Translations under genes and position numbers: made by a program | Shown: in pieces, positions 1 to 7,947 of the stretch | Position numbering within the stretch: the first letter of the stretch is position 1 | How the letters are laid out: the number at the start of each line of letters is the position of its first letter | The notes under the pieces: model-generated | Seen by the model: only the letters and a program-made list of their open reading frames with translations | Database searches by the model: none | Told to the model about the DNA's origin: nothing | From: JBEKZQ01 sp049509675 | GTDB lineage: Bacteria; Planctomycetota; Planctomycetia; Pirellulales; Thermoguttaceae | DNA: 38,038 bases | NCBI GenBank assembly: GCA_049509675.1 | Contig: JBEKZQ010000003.1 | Location: forward strand, 1-38,038 | Reading direction: 5' to 3'

Positions 1-1389
1 GGGACCAAGGCCCCACTTTGTCCACCCGGGCACGAAACGTCTCAGCGACTGGCAATAACTGGCGTCGTCGGCCTCGATGGCAACAAATGGCATGAGCCAA
101 TCGACATGGCCGCCGATGTCGAGTGGATATGCATCCTGCGGGTGGCCTTCGCCTGCCCACTCCGTCATCAGCACCAGCCTTTGGCAGCCGGCGACCGATA
201 GCGGGCCCACGGGGGTCGGCTCCTGCCCGCCTCGGAGGGTCCCACTGGCATACAGCGGCCTGTCGGCAACCCGGTCCGGGTAGATTTTGCAGGTTGCGCA
301 GGCTTCGGGTCCCATCCGCCGGTCCAAGCCAACCAGCGTAGAAAACTCCTTGGACTGCGGCGGCAACTCGAAGGCGATCTCGCAGCAGGAGTGCGTTCCT
401 ACCCCCAGGTCTGCCGTGACATCCCCACTGGCGAGTGGGTCGCCTTCCACGTTCTCGTTCCGCCGCCAGGGCCATCGGTGCAGTCCGACCTTCTCGCTGA
501 GCGTTTTCGCCGACAACAAGGAGAGCGGTACTTCGTTGGCCGCACGGAAACTCTCTCGCCAAATGGAATCGATCGGCACAAGAATCATTGTCGAAGACCA
601 ATTCGGCTGCGCGAGCAGGTATGCCGTGGGCGGGCTACCTCGTTTGGCCGATGGCGATGCCTTCGTGAATCCCACCAACATCATGTCACGATGGCAGGTT
701 AGTACGGCTCCCTGCACCGTCTCGAGCCTTCCGATTACCGCGGCCGGTCCCAAGGGGGGGTAAATGCCGTCATCCAGGACAGCCCGCATCACATCCGCCT
801 CGGGAACGTAGAGCTCTCCAATAGCATCAAATGGGACCATCGTGCTGCCGTTTTTCGTCAACGCCTTCAGGCCCCGGTCTGTCCAGCGTATGGCGGTGGC
901 AGTCAACCTGGTTCCACCAGTTAGCACCAGCGATCCGGGTTCGCCCTCAGGCGGCCTGTCCAGGTTGCTCCTGACCCGCAGCACACTCTCCGCGCGCACG
1001 GCCACGCCGTGCGGGTCGGCGGTGACGAGCGATCCCTCCGGGGAAACCAAGAGATGCGCCGGCATGTCCTCTTCTTGAGATGCCGGCAGGAAGCCGGCGA
1101 TTCTGCCGGGCAGCACGTCGCCGTTGGCCATCACGACGTGAGGGCCTTTCAGCCTAGCGCAGCGGGCCGTGTCCTGGAGCATTCGCGCCGGGTTCTGGGT
1201 GCCAAACAGGCGACGATTTCCAAGCATCGCCTGGTCGGACCACCAGACGTCCTTGCGGAACACCGCCGCCGAGGCGTGCGAACCGTCAAAGAACAGCGCG
1301 TAGAACCTGCCCGCGTCTTCTGCCCGAGCGGCCGACGCGGCGATGCCGATCGCCAGCGATGCGAGCATCCGGACTTGAAGGGCACTCAT
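1..1389 (-). CDS. Secreted NPCBM-domain protein (3' end outside window)
   Basis: An open frame of 463 codons runs from ATG at 1389 to the window edge without a stop, so the C-terminus is missing. The first in-frame stop upstream is at 1411-1413, which makes this the only ATG start. The N-terminus (MSALQVRMLASLAIGIAASA, cleavage near ARAED) is a signal peptide. Residues about 27-300 contain short beta-rich stretches such as LVSPEGSLVTADPHGVAV. From about residue 330 on, the text CCEIAFELPPQSKEFSTLVG, then LDRRMGP and VDWLMPFVAIEAD, matches the style of NPCBM/NEW2 carbohydrate-binding jelly-roll domains, which are abundant in secreted planctomycete proteins. It is the last visible gene of the polysaccharide locus, on the same strand, so it may act on or bind the exported polymer; that role is inferred. 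No catalytic motif is recognised. Confidence 0.75.
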   Translation of the reverse strand, partial: MSALQVRMLASLAIGIAASAARAEDAGRFYALFFDGSHASAAVFRKDVWWSDQAMLGNRRLFGTQNPARMLQDTARCARLKGPHVVMANGDVLPGRIAGFLPASQEEDMPAHLLVSPEGSLVTADPHGVAVRAESVLRVRSNLDRPPEGEPGSLVLTGGTRLTATAIRWTDRGLKALTKNGSTMVPFDAIGELYVPEADVMRAVLDDGIYPPLGPAAVIGRLETVQGAVLTCHRDMMLVGFTKASPSAKRGSPPTAYLLAQPNWSSTMILVPIDSIWRESFRAANEVPLSLLSAKTLSEKVGLHRWPWRRNENVEGDPLASGDVTADLGVGTHSCCEIAFELPPQSKEFSTLVGLDRRMGPEACATCKIYPDRVADRPLYASGTLRGGQEPTPVGPLSVAGCQRLVLMTEWAGEGHPQDAYPLDIGGHVDWLMPFVAIEADDASYCQSLRRFVPGWTKWGLGP

Positions 1390-1559
1390 CAGATGGCGCC
1401 GGGCGGCACTTCACGGAGGCACGATGGCGGGTCGCTCGATTCCGCTGCCGGGACCGTGGCCATTCGCTGCCGAATTCCCGCGAGTTCCAATGCCGTTTAT
1501 AAAGGGTTCGCTGGAGGCGCCGGCTCCTGGGACTGCGGGCGTTCTGGCGATGGTCCACA

Positions 1560-2738
1560 TCACATCATCTTGGTGTTTGCCGGCCGCAACGTGGTTTCCG
1601 TCGGCGATTCCTGGCCGGCACGCCCCCAAATCCGTCCACACATACCACGCATTGCTCGAAGCAGTGGGAGAATCCTCGCTTTCGTGATGAAGATGAAGCT
1701 TGAGTACCAGTTGCAGTTGAACAACTCGATCGTTACATGCTCTCGTATGCCCGTAGCCCACTTCATCTTGTACGCGTAAGCCTCACCGCCGAAATCAAAT
1801 TCCTCGACCTGTTCCTTATGTAGCTGTTCCAGGACCTGGTAAAGCAGAACCGTGCCGGGTGACGACTTCTCGAAGGTCTCGTCAAAGTCATTCACCAGGA
1901 AATGCAGTTTTCTGCCGCTCGCAAGATAGTATTCCAGTGCAATTGGAGTATCATCGAGATAAGAGAGCCAAATTCTCAGTTGGCCACGCCTGGCGAAATC
2001 CTTGGCGACCTCCGTGTAGAATCCTCTTCTCGCCCCAGATGAGGAAATGTCACTCCCCCGCGATCCCTTCCAACTTGCTTTCGACACCGCCATCGCCGCC
2101 TTAATCGCTTGATCCATTTCCTCGGGGCGGCTGAACTCAGTGACACGGTAATTCTGCCTGGATAGGACTCGCACTTTTCTTCGAATGCTGTGCCGGCGCT
2201 CGCGGTTCAATACTTTGAGCAGATATTCCTCGAAGTTGTCCCCGATCTTGATTTGAGGCGACCGGCGACCGGCAGAAGTCAATACACGTATGCGATGCTG
2301 GCGGCCGAGATCGTGGAGCGATCCTAGATACGGCAATCCCGCGTCGATATTCACCAAGTTGGCCCAATCCCATTCGTTCCGATGATTGGCCAGGCATCTC
2401 AGTACTGCGTCAACCCCCTCGATCAACGAGCGATCGCGTCGATAGAGAATAGTGCTCCTCGGAGTAATGGCATTAGCTGCAAATGAAACCGTTCTTACTG
2501 AAAGCCCTCTAAGACTAGTTATCTTCCTCATGAGAAATGCGACTGCGCACAACTCGCGGTCCTCGTTTTCCACTGCAACAACAAAGGGTTCATCTTCCGA
2601 GCCGAAATGCTTCCACCAAAGCATTTGCCAAGTCCATGAATAGCAGGGCTCGCGGAAGTCGCTGTGCGCAATCAGGTCGTTCCAGGGCCCCTCCAACTTT
2701 TCAAGTTCGCTCAATTCTCGAATTAATCGAGCTTGCAT
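1560..2738 (-). CDS. FemAB/CelD-like GNAT-fold acyltransferase
   Basis: A 392-residue cytoplasmic protein starting at ATG 2738. The opening (ELEKLEGPWNDLIAHS), the central GFYTEVAKDFARRGQLRIWL and the late LYQVLEQLHKEQVEEFDFGG with YAYKMKWATG are the hallmarks of the BioF2/CelD (Acetyltransf_6) family, a FemAB-related double-GNAT fold. Family members transfer acyl or aminoacyl groups, and relatives are common in exosortase-linked polysaccharide clusters. The probable job is acylation of a sugar or lipid-linked intermediate; the donor and acceptor cannot be read from sequence. It lies 170 bp upstream of the NPCBM gene and about 100 bp downstream of a second acyltransferase. The last 25 residues (QESPTETTLRPANTKMM) look like an unstructured tail. 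Confidence 0.8.
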   Translation of the reverse strand: MQARLIRELSELEKLEGPWNDLIAHSDFREPCYSWTWQMLWWKHFGSEDEPFVVAVENEDRELCAVAFLMRKITSLRGLSVRTVSFAANAITPRSTILYRRDRSLIEGVDAVLRCLANHRNEWDWANLVNIDAGLPYLGSLHDLGRQHRIRVLTSAGRRSPQIKIGDNFEEYLLKVLNRERRHSIRRKVRVLSRQNYRVTEFSRPEEMDQAIKAAMAVSKASWKGSRGSDISSSGARRGFYTEVAKDFARRGQLRIWLSYLDDTPIALEYYLASGRKLHFLVNDFDETFEKSSPGTVLLYQVLEQLHKEQVEEFDFGGEAYAYKMKWATGIREHVTIELFNCNWYSSFIFITKARILPLLRAMRGMCGRIWGRAGQESPTETTLRPANTKMM

Positions 2739-2838
2739 GAAACGTGTCCTCTAGGAAGATGTTTTGCCTTCAATACCCGAAGCGGGCAGAATTCCGGGCC
2801 GGCTGGAGCAATGCAAAGGAACGCAGTCACTTACGAAA

Positions 2839-3612
2839 TCAAGCAACGCGGTGTGACGAAGGCGCTATCGTGCCATCCCCCAGGATCCTAATAAGCCTTG
2901 TATTGGACCGCAGCCTAACAAAGAACGGCCGCCCCTTCAATGGCCACGCCAGCAGAACAGCGGTCTGAAGAAAAGAAACGTAGTAGATGGCCGCTACCGT
3001 GACGAAACCGTTCTTGGCATGCGCCTTCCGTGACTGATCATTTCCCGACTCAACGGCTGCGAGTATTTGTGATGTGTGCGTGGGCCAGCGAAGGCCGCTG
3101 GCAACGCCGGCGAGCAGCCGGGAATATACCCCCCGGCGGCGATAATGCGGGCTTACGAAGGCATTTCCGATGAATACAGCATCTGGAGGAAGGCTGAAAA
3201 CAATGTTCTTGTCGGCGTATCGTGCGTAGGTCAGGGTATAGTTGCTTCCAAACACCCAGCAAATCCCCATCGCCTGCGCCTCACCCGGGAGTTCGATGAG
3301 GAAGCACTTGTTTCCCATTTGCCAGAAGTCCCGAAACACGTGCGCCGTGGGCGAGTCATCTGGGACGCCCAGACAATTGAGAATAGCGTGCAAGTCGGCA
3401 GGTTCAGCGCGCTTCAGAAGGCAAGCCGCGTCCGATGCGCGGCCCTGGAAAGGGCACACATCGAGCCTCACGATAAAGTGCTTCCTGAGATGAAGCAGGC
3501 ATAGCGGAAGACAGCAATAACAGAGCCGGACCAGAATCTCAAAGTACTCCCTCCTGCTCAGGAGATGCCAAGCCTGCGCCAGTTTGTGGCAAACCAATTC
3601 CGCCAACTTCAT
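2839..3612 (-). CDS. GNAT-family N-acyltransferase
   Basis: A 257-residue protein with ATG at 3612. The region NAFVSPHYRRRGVYSRLLAG (about residues 147-166) is GNAT motif A, with RRRGVY as the acetyl-CoA pyrophosphate-binding loop. The preceding stretch (AMGICWVFGSNYTLTYARYA) is the central beta sheet, and KNGFVTVAAIYYV is the typical C-terminal strand. An extra N-terminal segment of about 65 residues (SRREYFEILVRLCYCCLPLC) is hydrophobic and Cys-rich and could associate with the membrane. Its position between the FemAB-like gene and a deacetylase gene suggests acylation of a sugar amine exposed by deacetylation, but this is inference. The family is certain; the substrate is not. Confidence 0.75.
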   Translation of the reverse strand: MKLAELVCHKLAQAWHLLSRREYFEILVRLCYCCLPLCLLHLRKHFIVRLDVCPFQGRASDAACLLKRAEPADLHAILNCLGVPDDSPTAHVFRDFWQMGNKCFLIELPGEAQAMGICWVFGSNYTLTYARYADKNIVFSLPPDAVFIGNAFVSPHYRRRGVYSRLLAGVASGLRWPTHTSQILAAVESGNDQSRKAHAKNGFVTVAAIYYVSFLQTAVLLAWPLKGRPFFVRLRSNTRLIRILGDGTIAPSSHRVA

Positions 3613-3654
3613 GCGAGCTGATCCTTGATCAAATCGTGGCCATCAGGCGCAGCA

Positions 3655-4674
3655 TCATGAAATCGAATAACCCAACAAACTCATCTCAAGCTTCCAGCGA
3701 AACTCCTCGATTTCGCGAGGCACCACCAGGCGACGCAGGCAAAGCGGGTTATCGCCAATCCGAAATACCCCGCCAACGCTGGTCACCGCAGTACGATAGC
3801 CCAACTCGCGCGTCAAATGCACGGTCTCGGTGTTCCAGTGGGGCTCGCGAATGGGCGCGGGATACGAAAAATGGATCAGAGGTGATGCGATTTCTCTTTC
3901 GAGGATTTCTTTGGATTGCCTCAGTTCCTCGAACGCACGCGCGCCGTCAACGTAGGCCAGGTTGGGATGTTGCATGGTATGCGACCCAATGATATGTCCC
4001 GCTCGGTGCAAAGCGCGAACCTGGTCCCAGTCCATCATCAGCCGCAGATCTGCGGGCAGACGAACGTCGAGGCCCTGTTCAATGTCATCCAGGAAGGAAT
4101 CTCTCTGATTGACGGAAAGCGTTGCGCAGCGCTCCGAGGCCGACAGGAACGCCTCTCGTGTACATCGCTTTTCTGGTAGTGGCCAGTACCGTCCGGTCCG
4201 CGTGTCGTGCCATTCGCTGCACGCCGTTGTGAAGAAAGCATACCGCAGGCGCGAGAACCATGGCGGCTCGCCGTTGCCCACGGGCCCCACGGTCACATAG
4301 AAGGTCGCTGGCACTCCCCAGCGTTTCAGGATCGGCGCGGCAATCTCGTAATTGTCGAGGAAGCCATCGTCGAAGGTCACGGCCACCGCGCGCGCTGGAA
4401 TAACGGCTTCTCCCCTTGCGAAACTATCGATGTCGTGGAGAGAAACGGGATGAAAATGCTCCGCAAGGAGTCGCATCTGGCTCTCGAATGTCGTTGCGGA
4501 GTGAATGATGCCTGCGCCGATTGAGTGCTCGAAAAGCTCGGGCGCCGGCTGAACCGAGTGATATCGCAGTATCGCCACGCGACGGCCAGTAAATTGAGAC
4601 AAGACGCGAGGAATCTGCGACTTGATCACGGCACCCTTGACAATTTGTTTCACGCGTAAAGCAATGTCTGCCAA
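3655..4674 (-). CDS. Polysaccharide deacetylase (NodB homology domain)
   Basis: A 339-residue protein. The frame is open further upstream, but that extension would run into the flippase gene. I chose TTG at 4674 because a GAGG ribosome-binding sequence lies 6 nt before it (4681-4684); GTG at 4653 is the alternative. Motif 1 is TFDDGFLDNYEIA with the metal-binding and catalytic Asp pair. Motif 2 is GSHTMQHPNL with the two metal-ligand His. Motif 3 is FSYPAP where most relatives have a PYG-type loop. The early RVAILRYHSV strand is typical of the PgaB/YadE-like branch. It probably removes N-acetyl or O-acetyl groups from a sugar polymer. No clear signal peptide is visible, so its location is uncertain. 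Stop at 3655, 42 bp ahead of the GNAT gene. Confidence 0.85.
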   Translation of the reverse strand: MADIALRVKQIVKGAVIKSQIPRVLSQFTGRRVAILRYHSVQPAPELFEHSIGAGIIHSATTFESQMRLLAEHFHPVSLHDIDSFARGEAVIPARAVAVTFDDGFLDNYEIAAPILKRWGVPATFYVTVGPVGNGEPPWFSRLRYAFFTTACSEWHDTRTGRYWPLPEKRCTREAFLSASERCATLSVNQRDSFLDDIEQGLDVRLPADLRLMMDWDQVRALHRAGHIIGSHTMQHPNLAYVDGARAFEELRQSKEILEREIASPLIHFSYPAPIREPHWNTETVHLTRELGYRTAVTSVGGVFRIGDNPLCLRRLVVPREIEEFRWKLEMSLLGYSIS

Positions 4675-4684
4675 AAGCGACCTC
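4672..4684 (-). promoter_or_regulatory. Shine-Dalgarno sequence fixing a TTG start
   Basis: On the minus strand GAGG (4681-4684) precedes TTG (4672-4674) by 6 nt. It is the best ribosome-binding signal near the start of the deacetylase gene, and it places the start after the flippase stop at 4805. Confidence 0.5.
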
Positions 4685-4804
4685 GGCGCTGTTATGGAAA
4701 TACGATGCTTGCGGCGGCCGCGTGACCGGCATGGGAGGCGCGGTTTACACAACAATTCGACGTCAAGAAGACGACGGCGCGCCGGGACGTGGCCGCTCGG
4801 CTGT

Positions 4805-6343
4805 TCATGGCACACACCCCGGGCACGACGGCGGATCCGCCGCACCTGCGACTGGGGGCTCCCCTAGTGGCTTTCGATATCCCCGGAACCCCTGCAACCG
4901 GTCAATTGCGGTCCGTACTAGCGGTTGAACTACCAACCGCTCTTCCCGGGATACCACGCCCGTCAGGCAAATGGCCGTCAACCACGCCAGCATCAGCAGG
5001 CACTTCAAAAGGAACGGACCGGTGCCCAACTCCAGCAACGAACCGCCGTAGTTTGCGGCCGACGACAGCCCAACCAGGACGAAAACTTTCCTCCATTCAT
5101 AATCCACCGCAAAGACCCTTTGGGCAACTACATAGGTCACCAGAGCCATCGCCGCGTAACCGAGCATGGTGCCATACGCGGCACCGAGAATGGAGTAGCG
5201 TGGAACGAGCACCGCGTACAGCCCCAGGATGATTGTCATGCTGACGACTGCCATCCGGGGCTTCAGATACGTCTTCCGCCAGACATAGAACACGCCCTCC
5301 ATGAACGTGGCTGCAAACATGCAGCCGCCGGCCAGCAGGATGGGCGCGATTACGCTTCCCGCTCCGGCGTACGCTGCACTGCTCAACAAACGCAGGGCCT
5401 CGCGGTGGAACAGGCAGAGACCGGTAGCGACCAAGGCATAAACCGTCAGCATTCGCGTGAGCATCCGTCCGGCGACACGCGCTGCATCGGGTTTCGCAAA
5501 GGTCTCGTACATCCGCGCCGACCAGACCTTGAAAAGCGGTTGCCACGTGATGATCCCTGCGACCGCGGCGATCTTGCAACCCAGGGCATAAACTCCCAGG
5601 GCTGCCGTCCCTGCCGTTCTCACGAGAAAGAACCGGTCACTATTGTAATAGATGACATAACAGATTCCTGTGGGAACAAAGGGCAGGCTAAAACGCACGA
5701 TTTCCCTGCACTTGTTCCAATCGATCGTCATGGGACCCCTCTTAAGTTCCCGTCCGGTAAGCACGGCGCCGAACGTAACGAAACTGATCAACAACGATCC
5801 GTAGACGCCCCACACGCCCCATCCCATGACGGCGACGAAAACGACTGCAAGTCCGACGCGGACAATGAGCATCAGCAGGCTCACTGTGACGAAGGCCAGC
5901 GACTCCACCCGGGCTTGCATCAACGTCAAGGGAATGACCAGAAACAACTCGGCCAGCACGGTGACGACGCCGAAAACCAGAAGCCACGGGTTGGCAATTC
6001 CCAACAGCGGAGCGAGAATCGGCGACAGCGTCAGGATTGTCAAGCCGGCGAGCGAAAAAATCGCGACCAGGAAGGCGGTAATCGTAACCGCCACTCGCTC
6101 ACGGTCGGCCTGATCGGCAGCTTGCAAGTAGAAGGCGAAAGTCGCCTGCCGGACGCCGTTGGTCATCAGGCAGATGTTGATGATCTGGCCGATGCGTTCG
6201 ATCACCTCCATGACTCCGTAGTCCGACGGAGCGAGGTAGTACGTGTACAACGGCAGCAGCACGACGCTGGCGAGTTGGATCGCAACCCCGCCGATGCCGT
6301 AAATGGCCGCGTCCGTGAGAAAGTGGCGATTTACGCGGTGCAT
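4805..6343 (-). CDS. Wzx-type oligosaccharide flippase
   Basis: A 512-residue polytopic membrane protein. I chose ATG 6343 (MHRVNRHFLTDAAIYGIGG); a GTG at 6394 would add 17 residues lying next to a repeat array. About 12-14 hydrophobic helices are visible, starting with AAIYGIGGVAIQLASVVLLP and the MOP-superfamily signature YYLAPSDYGVMEVIE. The middle contains RFSLPFVPTGICYVIYYNSD, the usual second-half start of RfbX/Wzx proteins. It should move lipid-linked repeat units across the inner membrane for polymerisation by the O-antigen-ligase-like protein encoded at 9797-11062. The C-terminal about 40 residues are hydrophilic and Pro/Gly-rich. Family assignment is secure; substrate is unknown. 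Confidence 0.9.
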   Translation of the reverse strand: MHRVNRHFLTDAAIYGIGGVAIQLASVVLLPLYTYYLAPSDYGVMEVIERIGQIINICLMTNGVRQATFAFYLQAADQADRERVAVTITAFLVAIFSLAGLTILTLSPILAPLLGIANPWLLVFGVVTVLAELFLVIPLTLMQARVESLAFVTVSLLMLIVRVGLAVVFVAVMGWGVWGVYGSLLISFVTFGAVLTGRELKRGPMTIDWNKCREIVRFSLPFVPTGICYVIYYNSDRFFLVRTAGTAALGVYALGCKIAAVAGIITWQPLFKVWSARMYETFAKPDAARVAGRMLTRMLTVYALVATGLCLFHREALRLLSSAAYAGAGSVIAPILLAGGCMFAATFMEGVFYVWRKTYLKPRMAVVSMTIILGLYAVLVPRYSILGAAYGTMLGYAAMALVTYVVAQRVFAVDYEWRKVFVLVGLSSAANYGGSLLELGTGPFLLKCLLMLAWLTAICLTGVVSREERLVVQPLVRTAIDRLQGFRGYRKPLGEPPVAGAADPPSCPGCVP

Positions 6344-6395
6344 ACAGAGGCGGCAGCGCGAGTCGGAGCTGGGAATACTGTTGCTCGGGAGCACG

Positions 6396-6550
6396 GAGCG
6401 GCCGAAGGGGACAGCCCCATTTTCGCGGCGAATACGCTTGTTTTCATGCTTGTGCCGCGAGCGGCCGAAGGGGACAGCCCCATTTTCGCGGCGAATACGC
6501 TTGTTTTCATGCTTGTGCCGCGGCCGCCGCGAAAATTGGGACAGTCCCCC
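6396..6550. repeat. Tandem 63-bp duplication plus inverted half copy
   Basis: Two adjacent, essentially identical 63-bp units occupy 6396-6458 and 6459-6521. Each contains GGGGACAGCCCC followed by ATTTTCGCGGC. They are followed at about 6522-6550 by an imperfect inverted copy of the first half (GCCGCGAAAATTGGGACAG...), so the whole can fold into a hairpin. It lies in the 215-bp gap between the CapK-like gene and the flippase gene. The GGGGAC-core palindrome resembles dispersed REP-like repeats; no transposase gene is in the window. Confidence 0.8.
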
Positions 6551-6558
6551 GTGAACGG

Positions 6559-7947
6559 CTACCGATTTTGAAGGTCAACGAAGTCACACGCTGCGGAAGA
6601 ACGGCAGAAGAGAAACTTCCCCGATGTCTCGGATGGCAGGGAATCCACAAATTCGTGCTCGATCTTCACGTCCTGCCCCAAATAGAGTCGCGTCTGCGCG
6701 TCGAGGAACCCCAGATCCTCGGCCGTCGGGCTGCTGCTGTCGCGTTTGACGATCTTAAAGAGCACCTTTCCGCGCGTGTCCTGCCAGATCTGGACTTGCC
6801 CCAAGCCGGGCCTTTTCGCAACCATGACTACGGTCAGCGCCGCGCCTGAGACGAGGCGCCCGTCCGCACCTACCAGGAAATCGGTCGCGCGGCCCTGGAG
6901 CCCTTCCAGGCGCGGCAGGCCGCGGCCACAACGGCAAGGACCGGTGGCGGGAGTCGCCATATCTCCAATGCGATAGCGAATCAGCGGCATTGCCAGGTTC
7001 AACAGGTCGGTCACGAGCACTGCGCCGGCCTCGCCCGGCTGTGCAGGGCGGTCGCCGCAGACGACCTCCACATACAGGCCCTCAGCCATGATGTGCATTC
7101 CGCTATGTTCGACGCACTCGCTGGCAATTACCGAAACCTCACGGCATCCATAACGGTTGAAGGTGCGGCAGCCAAAGACGTCTTCGATCAGCGCGCGGTC
7201 CGTTGGCTCCAACACCTCCGCGGTGCTAATGATGGAGTGAGGCTGATAGGCCGCCAGGCCGTGACACTTCACGTACTGAGCAAACAGCCTTAATGAGTTC
7301 GCGTAACCCACGAGGACCTTCGGGCGGAACTTCTTGAGCCGCGCGTGAAAATCGCGCAGGCGCTCTTCGGTAATCAGCGCCGTATTCAGTGTCACTGTCC
7401 GGTCGAGGAGCCAATTGCGGAGCCGTTGTTTCAGGGAATGTGCGGGCAGGTCGCGTGCCGCGCCCCATAAACTCCCCACCTTGTCGCCCAAGTCCCAGCC
7501 CGCCCAGCGGTTATGACGCCAGGTGGCGGCCTTGCGCGTCCAGGCGCGGTCCCGACTCAGAAAAAACGAGATCGGAGTGCCCGTGGAGCCACCGGTCAGA
7601 TTCGGAATGAGGTCCGCGCGCGGCCAGTTCGCGGCAATCATCTCGTCACGATGTTCCTGAATGTGCCGCTTCTCGAGAACGGGAAACGCCTGCAAATCGT
7701 CCAGCGAACAGACATCGCCGGGGGCAACTCGCGCAGCATCGAACTGTCGACGATAAAAAGGGCATTGCCTGGAGGCGTGCTCAAGAAGCGCCTTCAGCCG
7801 CCGGAATTGCAATTCGCGCACTTCGGTCAATGAGAGGTATTGGCTGCGCTCGAACTCCCGAAGGTAGTGGAACTCGCGTGCGTCTCCGCTGCGCCAGCGG
7901 TCCAAGGGGCAAAGAACGTTACGGACGAACTTCTGATAGAAGGGCAT
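6559..7947 (-). CDS. CapK/phenylacetate-CoA ligase-like adenylate-forming enzyme
   Basis: A 462-residue protein. The frame extends to 8250, but only ATG 7947 (MPFYQKFVRNVLCPLD) avoids covering the upstream gene; it still overlaps that gene's end by 29 nt. The phosphate-binding loop NLTGGSTGTP (about residue 120) replaces the usual TSGTTG. The strand NRYGCREVSVIASEC and the hinge region LIRYRIGDMA are family motifs, and CRCGRGLPRLEGLQGR is the typical pre-C-domain Cys-containing loop. PaaK/CapK proteins activate a carboxylic acid as an acyl-adenylate. In capsule and exosortase-linked clusters they are thought to activate an acyl group for a partner transferase, here possibly one of the two GNAT-type enzymes downstream. 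The substrate is not predictable from sequence. Confidence 0.88.
   Translation of the reverse strand: MPFYQKFVRNVLCPLDRWRSGDAREFHYLREFERSQYLSLTEVRELQFRRLKALLEHASRQCPFYRRQFDAARVAPGDVCSLDDLQAFPVLEKRHIQEHRDEMIAANWPRADLIPNLTGGSTGTPISFFLSRDRAWTRKAATWRHNRWAGWDLGDKVGSLWGAARDLPAHSLKQRLRNWLLDRTVTLNTALITEERLRDFHARLKKFRPKVLVGYANSLRLFAQYVKCHGLAAYQPHSIISTAEVLEPTDRALIEDVFGCRTFNRYGCREVSVIASECVEHSGMHIMAEGLYVEVVCGDRPAQPGEAGAVLVTDLLNLAMPLIRYRIGDMATPATGPCRCGRGLPRLEGLQGRATDFLVGADGRLVSGAALTVVMVAKRPGLGQVQIWQDTRGKVLFKIVKRDSSSPTAEDLGFLDAQTRLYLGQDVKIEHEFVDSLPSETSGKFLFCRSSAACDFVDLQNR

Noticed and set aside
4925..6571. 548-codon plus-strand open frame opposite the flippase gene
   Set aside because: Its protein is Gln/Arg/His-rich without any domain, and it mirrors a clear Wzx-type membrane protein on the other strand. 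It is a high-GC shadow frame, and its end reads through the 63-bp repeats.
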